Assembly (NCBI RefSeq): GCF_001307105.1
Contig: NZ_LGYN01000023.1
Coordinates: 62,001-126,000, forward strand
Origin: Bacillus australimaris
GTDB lineage: Bacteria; Bacillota; Bacilli; Bacillales; Bacillaceae
Reading direction: 5' to 3'
Length of the DNA: 64,000 nt
How positions within the stretch are numbered: the first letter of the stretch is position 1; the number at the start of each line of letters is the position of its first letter. The notes beneath the pieces were generated by a model. The model was given only the letters and a program-made list of their open reading frames with translations, did no database searches and was not told the origin of the DNA. The translations under genes were made by a program, and so were the position numbers. Positions 9,199-21,467 of the stretch are shown in pieces.

Positions 9199-9801
9199 TT
9201 AATTGTCAAGTGTTGTACCAACATCAAGTTTTGGTACTTCATGGTGATGTCTGCATCGTGCTTCATATGATTCCTGCGCACCTACTAAAATAATAGGATC
9301 ATCATAGGATGCGGGTTTACCGTCGATCAAGCGTTGTGTTCTACTCGCTGGGGAGCCGCATACCGAACAAACTGCTTGAAGTTTTGTTACAAGCTCTGCA
9401 CATGCCATTAAATGCGGAACAACACCAAATGGCTCTCCTCTGAAGTCTTGATCCAGGCCTGCAACAATGACTCGGTAGCCTTGGTCAGCCAATTGAGTGA
9501 CAATATCAATGATTGTCTCATCAAAAAATTGCACCTCATCTATGCCAATGACATCGGTTCTTTCTGATATGTGCGTTATTATGTCTTTTGGTGAGGCTAC
9601 TGCAATCCCATCTAATGATGAACCGTTATGTGACACAACTGAGCTTGTACTATATCGGTTATCAATCGCTGGTTTGAATATTTTTACTTCTTGTTTGGCA
9701 AAGGTGGCCCTTTTGGCTCTCCGAATCAATTCTTCCGACTTTCCAGAAAACATACTACCGCAGATGACTTCAAGCCAACCGCTTTGTTTCATCACATACA
9801 T
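9199..9801 (-). CDS. tdk: Thymidine kinase
   Basis: It phosphorylates thymidine with ATP in the pyrimidine salvage pathway. The 200-residue protein is a type II thymidine kinase: P-loop [15 protein letters not shown] near residue 15, the DE-type metal and catalytic site [10 protein letters not shown] near 88, and a zinc-binding [13 protein letters not shown] near 145. A C-terminal histidine/cysteine element (CRHHHE) completes the zinc site. The ATG follows GGGGGAGAAGACTT. It is the promoter-distal partner of rpmE, from which it is separated by a terminator. Confidence 0.96.
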   Translation of the reverse strand: MYVMKQSGWLEVICGSMFSGKSEELIRRAKRATFAKQEVKIFKPAIDNRYSTSSVVSHNGSSLDGIAVASPKDIITHISERTDVIGIDEVQFFDETIIDIVTQLADQGYRVIVAGLDQDFRGEPFGVVPHLMACAELVTKLQAVCSVCGSPASRTQRLIDGKPASYDDPIILVGAQESYEARCRHHHEVPKLDVGTTLDN

Positions 9802-9840
9802 AAAGTCTTCTCCCCCGTTTTAAAGTTCCATCAATACACG

Positions 9841-9874
9841 TAAAAAAACAGGCAAGAACGGATTCCTGCCTGTT
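9841..9874 (-). terminator. rpmE terminator
   Basis: AACAGGCA (9847-9854) pairs with TGCCTGTT (9867-9874). On the minus strand the stem is followed by a run of seven T. It lies between rpmE and tdk, so tdk expression depends on read-through or its own promoter. Confidence 0.75.
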
Positions 9875-9888
9875 TATTGTATCTATTA

Positions 9889-10089
<201 letters not shown>

Positions 10090-10221
10090 CTACTGTCATC
10101 TCCTTCCGCCCTGAATCCAATTCGGAAACAGAGTTAATATCTCAGAAATAAATTTCTGAAACGCACATGATAAAATTATAACAGTGTGAGTCTATGATTG
10201 CAAATGTATTTTTTCAGGAAA

Positions 10222-11505
10222 CTATCTTCTTGATGCAGACATATTGGCTTGTTTCCATTCTTGCGTTAAAATATCGAAAAATTCTTGGTTTGTCTTTGTT
10301 TTTCTCATTTTGCGCATGAACTTCTCAGCAAAGTCAGGTGTATCTGACATCGATTTTCTCATCGCCCATAGACGATCAAGATGCTCTTTTGGCACAAGCA
10401 GTTCTTCTTTTCTCGTACCAGAACGGCGAATGTCGATCGCTGGGAAAATTCTTCTTTCAGCCAAAGCGCGGTCCAAATGAAGCTCCATGTTCCCAGTTCC
10501 TTTAAACTCCTCATAAATCACATCATCCATACGTGATCCTGTATCAACAAGCGCAGTGGCTAAAATTGTCAAGCTTCCGCCTTCTTCAATGTTACGCGCA
10601 GCACCAAAGAAGCGTTTCGGACGGTGGAAAGCAGCTGGATCAATACCGCCAGAAAGTGTTCGGCCGCTTGGCGGGATCACAAGGTTGTATGCACGAGCAA
10701 GTCTTGTGATGCTGTCCATTAAGATAATAACGTCTTTTTTATGTTCAACAAGACGCATCGCACGTTCTAACACAAGCTCTGCTACTTTAATGTGGTTTTC
10801 TGGTACTTCGTCAAAGGTTGAGCTAACAACATCCCCTGCAACAGAACGTTCGATGTCTGTTACTTCCTCTGGACGCTCGTCAATTAAAAGGACAATCAGC
10901 TCTGCCTCTGGGTGATTTTCAGAGATGCTGTTGGCAATTTCTTTGAGCAGGATCGTTTTCCCAGCCTTAGGCGGTGCAACGATTAAACCACGCTGTCCAA
11001 AACCAACTGGCGCCATCATGTCCATAATTCTAGTAGACAGGTGGTTAGGCTGTGTTTCAAGAATCATTTGGCGATCAGGAAATAGCGGTGTGAGTGCAGG
11101 AAAGTGAACACGTTCCTTTGCTGACTCTGGATCGTCCCCATTTACCGCTTCTACATGAAGGAGGCCATAGTAGCGTTCATTCTCTTTTGGAGGTCGTACC
11201 TTTCCAGACACTTTATCTCCATTTCGTAAATCAAATCGTCTGATTTGTGAAGCAGAAATATAAATGTCTTCTGAGCTTGGAGAGTAGTTAATCGGTCTTA
11301 AGAAACCAAATCCCTCAGACTGAATAATTTCAAGAACCCCTTCCATAAATAAGAGATCCTCTTGCTCAGCGTTCGCCTTTAAGATGGCAAAAATTAATTC
11401 TTTTTTTGTTAGTTTGCTGTAATAAGAGATTTTGTATCGTTTTGCTAACTCATACAGCTCTTTTAATTTCATATTTTCCAAAGATGAAATCGAAACATCT
11501 TTCAA
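10222..11505 (-). CDS. rho: Transcription termination factor Rho
   Basis: Hexameric RNA helicase that ends transcription at C-rich untranslated RNA and, in Bacillus, suppresses pervasive antisense transcription. The N-terminal domain has [20 protein letters not shown] and the RNA-binding cold-shock fold (EGFGFLRP). The Walker A is [12 protein letters not shown] near residue 175, the Walker [15 protein letters not shown] near 210, and the Q-loop region is near 280. I place the start at TTG 11505 ([15 protein letters not shown] in frame), matching the B. subtilis N terminus; a GTG twelve bases upstream is the alternative. The 330-base leader is long, and B. subtilis rho is autoregulated through its leader. 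Confidence 0.96.
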   Translation of the reverse strand: MKDVSISSLENMKLKELYELAKRYKISYYSKLTKKELIFAILKANAEQEDLLFMEGVLEIIQSEGFGFLRPINYSPSSEDIYISASQIRRFDLRNGDKVSGKVRPPKENERYYGLLHVEAVNGDDPESAKERVHFPALTPLFPDRQMILETQPNHLSTRIMDMMAPVGFGQRGLIVAPPKAGKTILLKEIANSISENHPEAELIVLLIDERPEEVTDIERSVAGDVVSSTFDEVPENHIKVAELVLERAMRLVEHKKDVIILMDSITRLARAYNLVIPPSGRTLSGGIDPAAFHRPKRFFGAARNIEEGGSLTILATALVDTGSRMDDVIYEEFKGTGNMELHLDRALAERRIFPAIDIRRSGTRKEELLVPKEHLDRLWAMRKSMSDTPDFAEKFMRKMRKTKTNQEFFDILTQEWKQANMSASRR

Positions 11506-11835
11506 TATGGACACCACACTTTTCTAGTCAATGTATTTCATTACAAATGCATGACCATTGTATTTGATTAGCTTTTAATTCCGTTGTTGTTGGAATGACC
11601 TCGTTCTCATGGTAACGCTCCCACTCGTTTTATCGTGAAGGATAGGAACAATGTGAAATAGAGCTTTTTTAACATAGAGAAGGATAATGAGTATATCGTC
11701 ATGATGCGGCAGTATTTAAACTTGTTGAAGCTTAAAAAGAAGTAAATTCGCAGAAAATTTCGCAGCACTCTTTAGTTTTACCTCATTTGCAGAGAATATT
11801 CAACTTTAAAAAGAAAATGATATACATTTGACACC
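11506..11835 (-). promoter_or_regulatory. Long rho leader and promoter region
   Basis: About 330 bases lie between the glpX terminator and the rho start. No gene is visible on either strand. Minus-strand RNA from here would be the rho leader. B. subtilis rho is known to be autogenously attenuated in its leader; nothing in the sequence proves the same here, and no strong sigma-A hexamer pair stands out. Confidence 0.4.
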
Positions 11836-11867
11836 TATATGAAAAGCGGGTAATGAATACCCGCTTT
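11836..11867 (-). terminator. glpX terminator
   Basis: AAAGCGGGT (11843-11851) pairs with ACCCGCTTT (11859-11867) with a 7-base loop just after the glpX stop. The minus-strand tail is TTTTCATAT. Confidence 0.75.
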
Positions 11868-11871
11868 CATA

Positions 11872-12837
11872 TTACGGACGAATAACAAGATTCGGTTTTT
11901 TCTTTAAGCTGTGTCTGCCGTCTACAAAACGAACAGTACCTGATTTCGCACGCATGACAACACTATGTGTTGTGCCAACAGAGCCTTTGAATTGAACACC
12001 TTTCAGTAACTCGCCGTCCGTTACACCTGTCGCTGCAAAAATGGCGTCATCTCCTTTTACGAGATCTTCCATTCTGAGGACTTTTCCAACATCCAGTCCC
12101 ATTCTCTCACAGCGTCTCAGTTCTTCTTCACTTTGAGGAAGAAGCTTACCATGGATTTCACCACCAAGTGCCTTTAACGCAACAGCAGAAAGTACACCCT
12201 CAGGCGCTCCGCCTGAACCAAATAGAATATCAACACCTGTATGATCAAATGCTGTATTAATGGCTCCTGCAACGTCACCATCATCGATCAGTTTAATTCT
12301 TGCTCCTGCTTCTCTCAGTTCAGCAATAATTTTTTCATGTCGATCTCTGTTTAAAATCGTCGCAACAACATCTTCAATATCTTTGTTTTTCGCTTTTGCA
12401 ACAGCGCGAAGATTATCAATGACAGGCGCTTCAATGTCGATGCAGCCTACCGCTTCTGGACCTACTGCAATCTTATCCATGTACATATCAGGTGCATTTA
12501 GCAGGTTGCCATGGTCTGCAACCGCAATGACAGCTAACGCATTCCAGCCGCCGCTTGCTACAATGTTTGTTCCTTCTAATGGGTCAACAGCGACATCCAC
12601 ACGAGGTCCATATCCGTTCCCAAGCTTTTCCCCGATATAAAGCATTGGTGCTTCGTCCATTTCTCCCTCGCCAATAACCACTGTTCCCTTCATTGGGATG
12701 GTGTCAAATACATCACGCATTGCACTTGTTGCAGCATCATCCGCCTCGTCTTTTAATCCTCTTCCCATCCAACGAGCAGATTTTAATGCGGCTGCTTCTG
12801 TCACCCGTACTAGTTCCATCGATAAACTTCTTTCCAT
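11872..12837 (-). CDS. glpX: Fructose-1,6-bisphosphatase class II (GlpX)
   Basis: It removes the 1-phosphate of fructose-1,6-bisphosphate in gluconeogenesis. The 321-residue product carries the GlpX-type lithium-sensitive phosphatase signatures: [20 protein letters not shown] near residue 50, [15 protein letters not shown] near 82 and [20 protein letters not shown] near 185. These supply the metal-binding acidic residues. The start [20 protein letters not shown] matches the family. It is co-directional with murAB, 32 bases downstream of it, and ends at a terminator. Bacillus also has the unrelated class III enzyme Fbp elsewhere. Confidence 0.95.
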   Translation of the reverse strand: MERSLSMELVRVTEAAALKSARWMGRGLKDEADDAATSAMRDVFDTIPMKGTVVIGEGEMDEAPMLYIGEKLGNGYGPRVDVAVDPLEGTNIVASGGWNALAVIAVADHGNLLNAPDMYMDKIAVGPEAVGCIDIEAPVIDNLRAVAKAKNKDIEDVVATILNRDRHEKIIAELREAGARIKLIDDGDVAGAINTAFDHTGVDILFGSGGAPEGVLSAVALKALGGEIHGKLLPQSEEELRRCERMGLDVGKVLRMEDLVKGDDAIFAATGVTDGELLKGVQFKGSVGTTHSVVMRAKSGTVRFVDGRHSLKKKPNLVIRP

Positions 12838-12869
12838 TTTTGTCCAAATCTCCTCTCACAGTCAAAGCC

Positions 12870-14159
12870 TTATGAATTTTGAAGTTCTTCTATTTCTTGG
12901 TCATTCAGCTTTTCACGCCAGATGGTTGCACCCAAGCCTTCAAGCTTCTCCTCAAGCAAACTATATCCTCTGTCTATATGTTCAAGCCCTGTGATTTCGG
13001 TCACACCGTCTGCCATTAATCCTGCGACAACGAGACATGCGCCTGCACGCAGATCACTTGCTTTCACCTTTGCTCCTTGAAGCTGTGTTTGTCCGGTAAT
13101 AATAGCAGATCTTCCTTCGACCTTCATATTTGCACCCATTCGACGCAATTCGTCAATGTGCTTAAAGCGGGCTGAGTAGATCGTATCTGTGACGACACTC
13201 GTGCCTTTCGCTTTTGTTAACAGCGCTGTCATCGGCTGCTGAAGGTCAGTCGGAAAGCCTGGATACACAAGGGTTTTAATATCGACAGGCTTGAGTCCTT
13301 CGTTTCTGCCAACGATCAGCATTTGATCGTTGCTCGTTTCAATGGTGAACCCCATTTCTCTAAGTTTCGCCGTAATTGATTCTAAATGAGTTGGGATCAC
13401 ATTATCAAGTACAACTTCATCTCCCATCGCTGCACCAGCAATTAAAAATGTTCCTGCTTCTATGCGGTCAGGGATGATCGAATGCTTACAGCCATGAAGC
13501 GATTCTACACCTTCGATTCGAATGACATCAGTGCCCGCACCCTTGATTTTTGCGCCCATGCTTGCAAGCAGTGTCGCTACATCAATAATTTCGGGTTCCT
13601 TTGCGGCATTTTCAATCACCGTTTTTCCTTCAGCCAGTACGGCTGCCAGCATGATGTTGATGGTCGCACCTACACTGACAACATCAAGGTAAATCCGAGC
13701 ACCGACTAATTTTTCAGCGCGCAAATAAATCGCACCTTGCTCGTTTGTCACCTCGGCTCCAAGTGCTTCAAAGCCTTTGATGTGCTGATCAATCGGCCTT
13801 GGTCCTAAGTGACATCCTCCTGGCAGTCCGATGACAGCCTGCTTGAATCTGCCCAGCATGGCTCCCATTAAATAATAGGATGCACGCAGTTTCTTCACTT
13901 TCCCATTAGGAAGCGGCATACTGATCATGGAAACAGGATTGACAACCATTTCACCTTTTTCAAAAGTGACCTTTCCGCCAATTTCTTCTAACAGATCTCG
14001 TAATGTGTCAATATCTGAGATATGCGGAAGGCCCTCAATGGTGACTGGAGAATTAGCGAGAATCGTGGCAGGAATCAGTGCCACAGCACTATTTTTCGCA
14101 CCACTAATATGTACGGTCCCGCGCAAGGGGTCACCGCCGGCAATGTTTAACTTTTCCAT
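12870..14159 (-). CDS. murAB: UDP-N-acetylglucosamine 1-carboxyvinyltransferase 2 (MurAB/MurZ)
   Basis: It transfers enolpyruvate from PEP to UDP-GlcNAc, the first committed step of peptidoglycan synthesis, and is the target of fosfomycin. The 429-residue product has the two-domain EPT fold. The catalytic cysteine lies in [16 protein letters not shown] near residue 117, so it should be fosfomycin-sensitive. [14 protein letters not shown] near residue 22 holds the conserved lysine and asparagine. The gene lies between the transaldolase gene and glpX, the genomic place of the second MurA paralogue (murAB, formerly murZ) in B. subtilis; the primary MurAA is encoded elsewhere. GAAGGGAG precedes the ATG. 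Confidence 0.94.
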   Translation of the reverse strand: MEKLNIAGGDPLRGTVHISGAKNSAVALIPATILANSPVTIEGLPHISDIDTLRDLLEEIGGKVTFEKGEMVVNPVSMISMPLPNGKVKKLRASYYLMGAMLGRFKQAVIGLPGGCHLGPRPIDQHIKGFEALGAEVTNEQGAIYLRAEKLVGARIYLDVVSVGATINIMLAAVLAEGKTVIENAAKEPEIIDVATLLASMGAKIKGAGTDVIRIEGVESLHGCKHSIIPDRIEAGTFLIAGAAMGDEVVLDNVIPTHLESITAKLREMGFTIETSNDQMLIVGRNEGLKPVDIKTLVYPGFPTDLQQPMTALLTKAKGTSVVTDTIYSARFKHIDELRRMGANMKVEGRSAIITGQTQLQGAKVKASDLRAGACLVVAGLMADGVTEITGLEHIDRGYSLLEEKLEGLGATIWREKLNDQEIEELQNS

Positions 14160-14363
14160 ATTTGTCTCCCTTCTTAAAGAAGATCACTGTTGGAGTTATA
14201 CTGTTTGTGGATGTCGCGCTTTAAAAGGTCTTGTCCAAAATTTAGCCAATATCAAGAGAAAGAATACAGGTTAAACGAAATTTGTCGGAAGAAAAATAAT
14301 CGAAGCTTTGCGAGGCTGTGATGTTCTCTTCTTTGCACAAAACATTTCTTAGCGTTTATAAGG

Positions 14364-14398
14364 AAAACTGCGGCAAACGGGAGACGATCCCGCCTGCC
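14364..14398 (-). terminator. Putative transaldolase terminator
   Basis: CGGGA (14378-14382) pairs with TCCCG (14388-14392), and GGCA/TGCC extend the stem across symmetric 2-base bulges. The following minus-strand bases include TTTT. It lies between the transaldolase stop and murAB; the modest U-tract suggests partial termination. Confidence 0.5.
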
Positions 14399-14406
14399 AC
14401 AATCAC

Positions 14407-15060
<654 letters not shown>

Positions 15061-15115
15061 CTATCAATAAATTGTCTGAAATGTAAATTTGATTGCGCTT
15101 TCTCAAGATATGGAG

Positions 15116-15138
15116 AAAACCGCCTGTGACTCAGGCGG
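15116..15138 (-). terminator. fbaA terminator
   Basis: CCGCCTG (15120-15126) pairs with CAGGCGG (15132-15138) around a 5-base loop just beyond fbaA. The minus-strand tail is TTTTC. Read-through would be needed for any fbaA-tal cotranscription. Confidence 0.75.
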
Positions 15139-15156
15139 CTTTCGGTTCTCATCAAA

Positions 15157-16014
15157 TTATGCTTGGTTAGAAGAACCAAATTCGCGCATTTTGCCGATAA
15201 CAGTCGCTTTAATTGCGTCACGAGCTGGTCCAAGATATTTACGTGGATCATACTCTTCTGTTTTCGCAGCAAGTGTTTCGCGAACTGCTTTCGCAGAAGC
15301 AATTTGGTTTTCAGTGTTTACATTGATTTTTGCTGTACCAAGTGAAATTGCACGCTTGATATCAGCAGTTGGGATACCTGTTCCGCCGTGAAGAACAAGT
15401 GGAAGACCTGTCGTTTTACCAATTTCTTCCATTTCAGCGAAACCAAGGTTTGGTTCACCTTTGTATGGACCATGAACTGAACCTAATGCAGGTGCAAGGC
15501 AGTCAATACCAGTGCGTTCTACAAGCTCTTGGCACTCTTTTGGATCAGCATAAATAACGCCTTCAGCGATGACGTCGTCTTCTTGCCCACCAACAGTTCC
15601 AAGTTCAGCTTCTACTGAAATACCGTGGAAATGTGCAAGCTCAACTACTTTTGCAGTTGTTTCCACATTCTCATCGAATGGGTGGTGAGAAGCATCGATC
15701 ATGACAGAAGTAAATCCTGCATGAATGGCTTTTGCACAAGATTCAAAGCTTGAACCGTGATCTAAATGAATCGCAACAGGAACTGTTACATTATATTCTT
15801 CGATTAACGCTTTAACCATTGCGACAACTGTTTTGAAGCCGCCCATGTAGCGTCCTGCTCCTTCAGATACTCCTAAGATAACAGGAGATTTCTCTTCTTC
15901 AGCAGCTTGTAAAATCGCTTGCGTGAATTCTAAGTTATTTAAGTTAAACTGTCCAACAGCGTAACCTTTTTCCTTTGCGTCTTTCAACATTTCTGTCATT
16001 GAAACTAAAGGCAT
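15157..16014 (-). CDS. fbaA: Fructose-bisphosphate aldolase class II
   Basis: It cleaves fructose-1,6-bisphosphate to the two triose phosphates (and the reverse in gluconeogenesis). The 285-residue protein has the class II zinc sites: HLDHGSSFE near residue 82, [13 protein letters not shown] near 130, GSVHGPYKG near 178, and [15 protein letters not shown] near 208 with the phosphate-binding loop. The start [20 protein letters not shown] has GGGAGGATTTTTC upstream. It follows spo0F, as in B. subtilis. Confidence 0.97.
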   Translation of the reverse strand: MPLVSMTEMLKDAKEKGYAVGQFNLNNLEFTQAILQAAEEEKSPVILGVSEGAGRYMGGFKTVVAMVKALIEEYNVTVPVAIHLDHGSSFESCAKAIHAGFTSVMIDASHHPFDENVETTAKVVELAHFHGISVEAELGTVGGQEDDVIAEGVIYADPKECQELVERTGIDCLAPALGSVHGPYKGEPNLGFAEMEEIGKTTGLPLVLHGGTGIPTADIKRAISLGTAKINVNTENQIASAKAVRETLAAKTEEYDPRKYLGPARDAIKATVIGKMREFGSSNQA

Positions 16015-16192
16015 GATGAAAAATCCTCCCTATGTAGCTAATTTGCTTGCTAAAAAAAGCTCTCCACCCTAGCATGACCAGAATTCCTCGCCATATGTAA
16101 ACTTTCAAAGTCAGATCGCTTTCTTCTTCTTTTCTAGAATACCAATTATTCGACAAAACAGCAACAGAATGACTCGATTCAATCATTTCCAT

Positions 16193-16567
16193 CTAGCCAT
16201 TTGTTTCAAGCGGCAGGTATGCTTTGACAGCATCTCGGATTTCATCAATATCAAAGGGTTTAGCGAAGTGTGTCAATGCACCGAGCTCTTTGGATTCTTG
16301 GATCATATCTAATTCGCCATAGGCTGTCATAATGATGACGCGGATATCTTCATCAATTAATTTCATCCGTTTTAAAATTTCAATACCATCCATTCCGGGA
16401 ATTTTCATATCAAGCAGGACAAGATTTGGTCTATGGTTTTTCACAATATCTAATGCCTGAAGTCCATTGGCAGCTTGAAAGGTTTGATAGCCTTCTTTAT
16501 GAAACACTTCATTCAATAATATTCTTATACCGTACTGATCATCGACAATTAAAATTTTCTCATTCAT
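16193..16567 (-). CDS. spo0F: Sporulation phosphorelay response regulator Spo0F
   Basis: A single receiver domain that takes phosphate from KinA-type kinases and passes it to Spo0B at the start of sporulation; Rap phosphatases act on it. The 124-residue product shows the acidic pocket DDQYG (9-10), the phosphoacceptor Asp53 in [13 protein letters not shown] (Asp54 in the B. subtilis numbering), Thr in IIMTAYGEL and the invariant lysine in [10 protein letters not shown]. There is no output domain. A consensus sigma-H promoter and a candidate Spo0A box lie upstream, matching its known control. Confidence 0.98.
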   Translation of the reverse strand: MNEKILIVDDQYGIRILLNEVFHKEGYQTFQAANGLQALDIVKNHRPNLVLLDMKIPGMDGIEILKRMKLIDEDIRVIIMTAYGELDMIQESKELGALTHFAKPFDIDEIRDAVKAYLPLETNG

Positions 16568-16621
16568 CTGTTACACCCCATTGCTTTCATTTTTCGCCAT
16601 AAAAAGAGCAGTTGTTAAATA

Positions 16622-16648
16622 ATTCTGTTTGATTTTCACATTTCCTTT
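16622..16648 (-). promoter_or_regulatory. Sigma-H promoter of spo0F
   Basis: On the minus strand AAAGGAAAT (16648-16640), an 11-base spacer and ACAGAAT (16628-16622) match RnAGGAwWW-N11-RnnGAAT without mismatch. spo0F is a known sigma-H target in B. subtilis. Confidence 0.85.
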
Positions 16649-16667
16649 AATTATAATAGTTTACTTT

Positions 16668-16674
16668 ACGACAT
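16668..16674 (-). promoter_or_regulatory. Candidate Spo0A box upstream of spo0F
   Basis: Minus-strand TGTCGTA matches the 0A box TGTCGAA at six of seven positions. It lies about 20 bases upstream of the sigma-H -35. B. subtilis spo0F is controlled by Spo0A boxes at comparable positions. Confidence 0.5.
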
Positions 16675-16747
16675 TTTCTGAGCATTTTTCCTAATATTCT
16701 CTTTATATTCTATTATAAAATGATCTGACCGAAGGAGGAAATGAGTC

Positions 16748-17278
16748 TTGTTAAAAATTTTTACGACCCAGTTATCAGGTATTTTTTCACGTATTGGAGA
16801 AAAGCAGACTGAAGCGATTGAGGACGGTGCACGCCTTCTTGCACAGGCCGTGGTCAGTGGACATGCGGTATATTTTCATGGAAAAAATGAATTGGCTGCT
16901 GTCGCCCTGGAGGCATCTGAAAGCAAGGAGCCATTTCCAGGTGCAAAAGTTTTGCCGCTCGATCAAAAGGAGCGCAGCTTACTTCATCCAAGTGACAGGG
17001 TGCTGTTATTTTATTCAGATCCAGAAGATCAGGAGATTCAATCACTTGTAAAAGATCTGCACGAACAAGGAACACCCGTTGTAGGCGTCGGGCCAGCACA
17101 AAAGGAGCCGTCAATGATTGAAGAGCATTGTGATGTCCACATTGATTTCCAGCTCAAAAAACCGCTTGTTCCCGCTGAAGATGGAACAAGGTTTGGTTAT
17201 CCTGCTTTAATGACCTGCTTATATGTCTACCACGCTCTATCGTTTACTGTGAAAGAAATCGTAGAGGAATATGAATAA
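16748..17278 (+). CDS. ywjG: DUF2529 protein YwjG
   Basis: A 176-residue protein of the conserved Bacillus DUF2529 family, divergently placed from spo0F. The fold looks SIS-like (sugar isomerase): IEDGARLLAQAVVSGHAVYFHG, an SDRVLLFYSDPED strand-loop and GTPVVGVGPAQK resemble phosphosugar-binding elements, but no catalytic activity is known. The start is TTG 16748 with AGGAGG nine bases upstream; the nearby ATG at 16741 is out of frame. It ends at a strong terminator shared with pyrG. Confidence 0.85.
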   Translation: MLKIFTTQLSGIFSRIGEKQTEAIEDGARLLAQAVVSGHAVYFHGKNELAAVALEASESKEPFPGAKVLPLDQKERSLLHPSDRVLLFYSDPEDQEIQSLVKDLHEQGTPVVGVGPAQKEPSMIEEHCDVHIDFQLKKPLVPAEDGTRFGYPALMTCLYVYHALSFTVKEIVEEYE

Positions 17279-17316
17279 AAAAACTGCCGAGAAGATGATA
17301 TTCTCGGCAGTTTTTT
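17277..17316. terminator. Bidirectional terminator ywjG / pyrG
   Basis: CTGCCGAGAA (17284-17293) and TTCTCGGCAG (17301-17310) form ten pairs with a 7-base loop. Six T follow on the plus strand and seven on the minus strand. It serves both convergent genes. Confidence 0.95.
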
Positions 17317-17319
17317 GTT

Positions 17320-18999
<1,680 letters not shown>

Positions 19000-19008
19000 C
19001 TAAATCTC

Positions 19009-19051
19009 TTGAAAAATAAGAAAGCTCCCTTTCAAATAAATGAAAGGGAGC
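19009..19051 (-). terminator. pyrG leader attenuator terminator
   Basis: GCTCCCTTTCA (minus, 19051-19041) pairs with TGAAAGGGAGC (19034-19024) around a 6-base loop, followed by a T-rich run. The pyrimidine-only 5' arm is the part that an added poly-G 5' end can capture when CTP is low, allowing read-through into pyrG. Confidence 0.9.
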
Positions 19052-19089
19052 GTAAATGAACGTATCTTTACGTACTCTTTTTTAGAGAG

Positions 19090-19128
19090 CCCAAAATACA
19101 TACTACATAGTTCGCTCTCGAAAGTCAA
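19090..19128 (-). promoter_or_regulatory. pyrG promoter with GGGC initiation region
   Basis: On the minus strand TTGACT (19128-19123), a 17-base spacer, TAGTAT (19105-19100), seven bases, then GGGCTCTC starting at 19092. This is the arrangement known from B. subtilis pyrG. There, RNA polymerase slips on the initial GGGC when CTP is scarce and adds extra G residues that form an antiterminator. Confidence 0.9.
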
Positions 19129-19166
19129 GACGGTTTTGTCCTGTTTTGAGGACCGATTTGAGAGGG

Positions 19167-19706
19167 TTATTTGTCTTCCTCTTCATCGTCTAAATCGTCT
19201 TCATCGATTTCCGTTAAGCCGTCATCATCTTCATCATCATCTTCGTCGAAGTCTTCAATTTCTTCGTCAATTTCTTCATCATCATCTAGGTCAAGATCAT
19301 CGTCATCTTCAACAAGATCAAGGTCTTCTTCAAGCTCGTCGATTTCATCTTCCTCTTCGATCTCATCGAAGTCTTCTTCAACGACAGCTGCTTTTGATTT
19401 TTTCTTTTTCGCTTTTGTTTTCACAGCTGGCTGAACTTCTTCTTCGATTTGATCAACTGGATACCAGCTGCGAAGTCCCCATCTCTGATCACCTAACGAA
19501 ATAAAGCGGCCATCTATATTTAAGTCTGTATAAAATTGAGCAAGTCGATCATCAAGATCAGATTTTTGTATTCCTTGCAAACGGACAATTTCATCTATTA
19601 ACTCGGAAAACGTAATGGGTGTTTTGCTGTCTCTGAAAATTTCATATGCAAGTTCAACTAAAGACATTTGTTTGAGCTGTTCCTGTGAGTATTCTTTCAA
19701 ACTCAA
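19167..19706 (-). CDS. rpoE: DNA-directed RNA polymerase delta subunit
   Basis: Delta increases promoter selectivity and helps RNA polymerase recycle in Firmicutes. The 179-residue product has a folded HARE-HTH domain (about 1-90: MSLVELAYEIFRDSKTPITFSELIDEI through QRWGLRSWYPVDQI). A lysine patch (KTKAKKKKSK) is followed by an unstructured tail from about 105 made almost wholly of Asp and Glu. The GAAGAxGATGAC-like repeats of this tail are visible on the DNA. The gene lies between the fad operon side and pyrG, as in B. subtilis; here the small membrane gene and the fad terminator intervene upstream. Confidence 0.97.
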   Translation of the reverse strand: MSLKEYSQEQLKQMSLVELAYEIFRDSKTPITFSELIDEIVRLQGIQKSDLDDRLAQFYTDLNIDGRFISLGDQRWGLRSWYPVDQIEEEVQPAVKTKAKKKKSKAAVVEEDFDEIEEEDEIDELEEDLDLVEDDDDLDLDDDEEIDEEIEDFDEDDDEDDDGLTEIDEDDLDDEEEDK

Positions 19707-19981
19707 GGTCAGACACTCCCTTTCTATTACATGTATGTATCCATTTATCAGTGAAATAATAAGTATTTATACCTTATTCTTACGACAAACCATACCTCTC
19801 ATTATAAACAAATTAGGGGAGTTTATGCCACCTTTATCGATGTTAATTTTTGATTTTTTCTCGTAGGGAGTTTGTTAAAGCCAATCTTTTGTAACGAATT
19901 GGACTTGTTCTTATGTGGTGTACACATTTTATGTGCTTTTTTGTCTTTCTTTTTGATGAAATCACTGAACTAGGATTTATT

Positions 19982-20161
19982 TCAAATTTGGATATGTTGA
20001 ATGAACGATATGACGACAGGTATGGTAAATAAAGTACCTGCAGACGTTAGCACAATTAATTTTCTGCGGCTGTTTTCTTTCTCCTCTTCCTTTGAAGATT
20101 TTGAAAGCTCGGTGTAAACCATCATCCAAATAACTAGAGTTACTAATGCTAAGATGGCCAT
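19982..20161 (-). CDS. Small two-helix membrane protein
   Basis: Unrecognised 59-residue protein with two hydrophobic segments (AILALVTLVIWMMVY and LIVLTSAGTLFTIPVVISFI) separated by a charged loop (SKSSKEEEKENSRRK). Three ATGs stand in a row after a GGAGGT site; the third (20161) has the best spacing (7). It sits between the fad operon terminator and rpoE, with a 275-base stretch after its end. Function unknown. Both helices and the clean ribosome site support it being a real gene. Confidence 0.6.
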   Translation of the reverse strand: MAILALVTLVIWMMVYTELSKSSKEEEKENSRRKLIVLTSAGTLFTIPVVISFIQHIQI

Positions 20162-20260
20162 CATCATTACCTCCATATTTATTTTTTCCAATTTTAACAT
20201 AATGCCATGATCATATGGATCAATATTGGAAATCGCCTCAAATTTGAAAACTGAATGAAA

Positions 20261-20297
20261 CAAAACCAAAACAGACCACCTCACATTTAGGTGGTCT
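20261..20297 (-). terminator. Terminator of the fad operon
   Basis: AGACCACCT (20273-20281) pairs with AGGTGGTCT (20289-20297). On the minus strand GTTTTGGTTTTG follows. It closes the fadF-to-acdA operon. Confidence 0.85.
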
Positions 20298-20308
20298 TTG
20301 CTTGTTCT

Positions 20309-21451
20309 CTACATATCTAGCAATTTCCGCGAGATGACCAGACGCTGGATTTCCTGTGTTCCTTCATAAATTTGAGTGATTTTCGCATCACGCATGTATC
20401 GTTCGACTGGGTAATCCTTTGTGTATCCGTACCCGCCGAAGATTTGAACCGCTTCTGTTGTTACCTTCATGGCTGTATCACCAGCAAAGAGCTTGGACAT
20501 GGCTGATTCCTTTCCATACGGCAGCCCTTTCGTTTCGAGCCATGCTGCCTGATAGGTGAGCAGCCTTGATGCTTCAATCGCTGTTGCCATATCGGCCAGC
20601 TTAAAGGCGATCCCCTGCTGCTGAATGATTGGTTTGCCAAATTGTTTACGCTCCTTGGCATACTGAACTGCCGCATCAAGAGCGCCTTGTGCAATCCCAA
20701 CAGCCTGTGCAGCAATGCCGTTTCTACCGCCATCGAGCGTCATCATGGCTATTTTAAATCCTTCTCCCTCTTGACCAAGCCGGTTTCTTTCATGAATTCG
20801 GCAATCTTCAAATCGAATTTCAGTCGTTGGCGATGAACGTATCCCGAGCTTGCTTTCCTTTTTGCCAACCGAGAAGCCTGGTGTGTCCTTTTCGACAATA
20901 AAAGCGGTCGTATTTCGAGATGCAGTTTCTTGGTCTGTCACGGCAAACACAATATAATAATCTGCAATGCCTCCATTTGTAATAAAGATTTTCGCACCGT
21001 TCAGGACGTAATCACTGCCTGCCTTTACAGCCGTTGTCTTCATTCCACCGGCATCTGAACCAGAACCGCTCTCAGTAAGAGCATATGCTCCTATCTTCCG
21101 CCCTTCTGCAAGCGGCTTTAAATAGGTCTCCTTTTGTTCATCTGATCCGAATGTATAGATTGGCCATGAGGCGAGAGATGTATGAGCGGACAAGGTGACA
21201 CCTGTAGATGCGCACACTCTTGAAAGCTCCTCAACTGCTATGACGTAGGCTAAATAGTCACTGCCAATTCCGCCTGCCTCCTCCGGCCAAGGGATACCCG
21301 TTAAACCGAGCTCCGCCATTTTGTGAAAAATAGTTGGATCATATGTCTCTGTTTCGTCTCGCTCTGCTGCTGTTGGCTCCACTTCATTTTTCGCAAAGTC
21401 TCTCACCATTTTTTGAATCATTTCATGTTCGTCACTTAATTGGAACTGCAT
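20309..21451 (-). CDS. acdA: Acyl-CoA dehydrogenase AcdA
   Basis: FAD enzyme for the first dehydrogenation of fatty-acid beta-oxidation; electrons would leave through electron-transfer flavoprotein. The 380-residue product has the usual three domains: an N-terminal helical domain, the beta-domain with [19 protein letters not shown] near residue 125, and the C-terminal helical domain with the catalytic glutamate in [11 protein letters not shown] near 365. [19 protein letters not shown] is a family signature. I chose ATG 21451 ([10 protein letters not shown] follows) with GAGGTGG upstream. It is the last gene of the five-gene operon. Confidence 0.95.
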   Translation of the reverse strand: MQFQLSDEHEMIQKMVRDFAKNEVEPTAAERDETETYDPTIFHKMAELGLTGIPWPEEAGGIGSDYLAYVIAVEELSRVCASTGVTLSAHTSLASWPIYTFGSDEQKETYLKPLAEGRKIGAYALTESGSGSDAGGMKTTAVKAGSDYVLNGAKIFITNGGIADYYIVFAVTDQETASRNTTAFIVEKDTPGFSVGKKESKLGIRSSPTTEIRFEDCRIHERNRLGQEGEGFKIAMMTLDGGRNGIAAQAVGIAQGALDAAVQYAKERKQFGKPIIQQQGIAFKLADMATAIEASRLLTYQAAWLETKGLPYGKESAMSKLFAGDTAMKVTTEAVQIFGGYGYTKDYPVERYMRDAKITQIYEGTQEIQRLVISRKLLDM

Positions 21452-21467
21452 CACGAGCCACCTCATT

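Noticed and set aside
19133-19160. A terminator between rpoE and the pyrG promoter
   Set aside because: The best stem (GTCCT/AGGAC) is five pairs with no U-tract; not enough to call.
19171-19434. A plus-strand frame of nearly pure serine over the rpoE tail
   Set aside because: It is the antisense of the Asp/Glu codon repeats of the delta subunit tail. Low-complexity reading frames of this kind arise automatically and no ribosome site is present.
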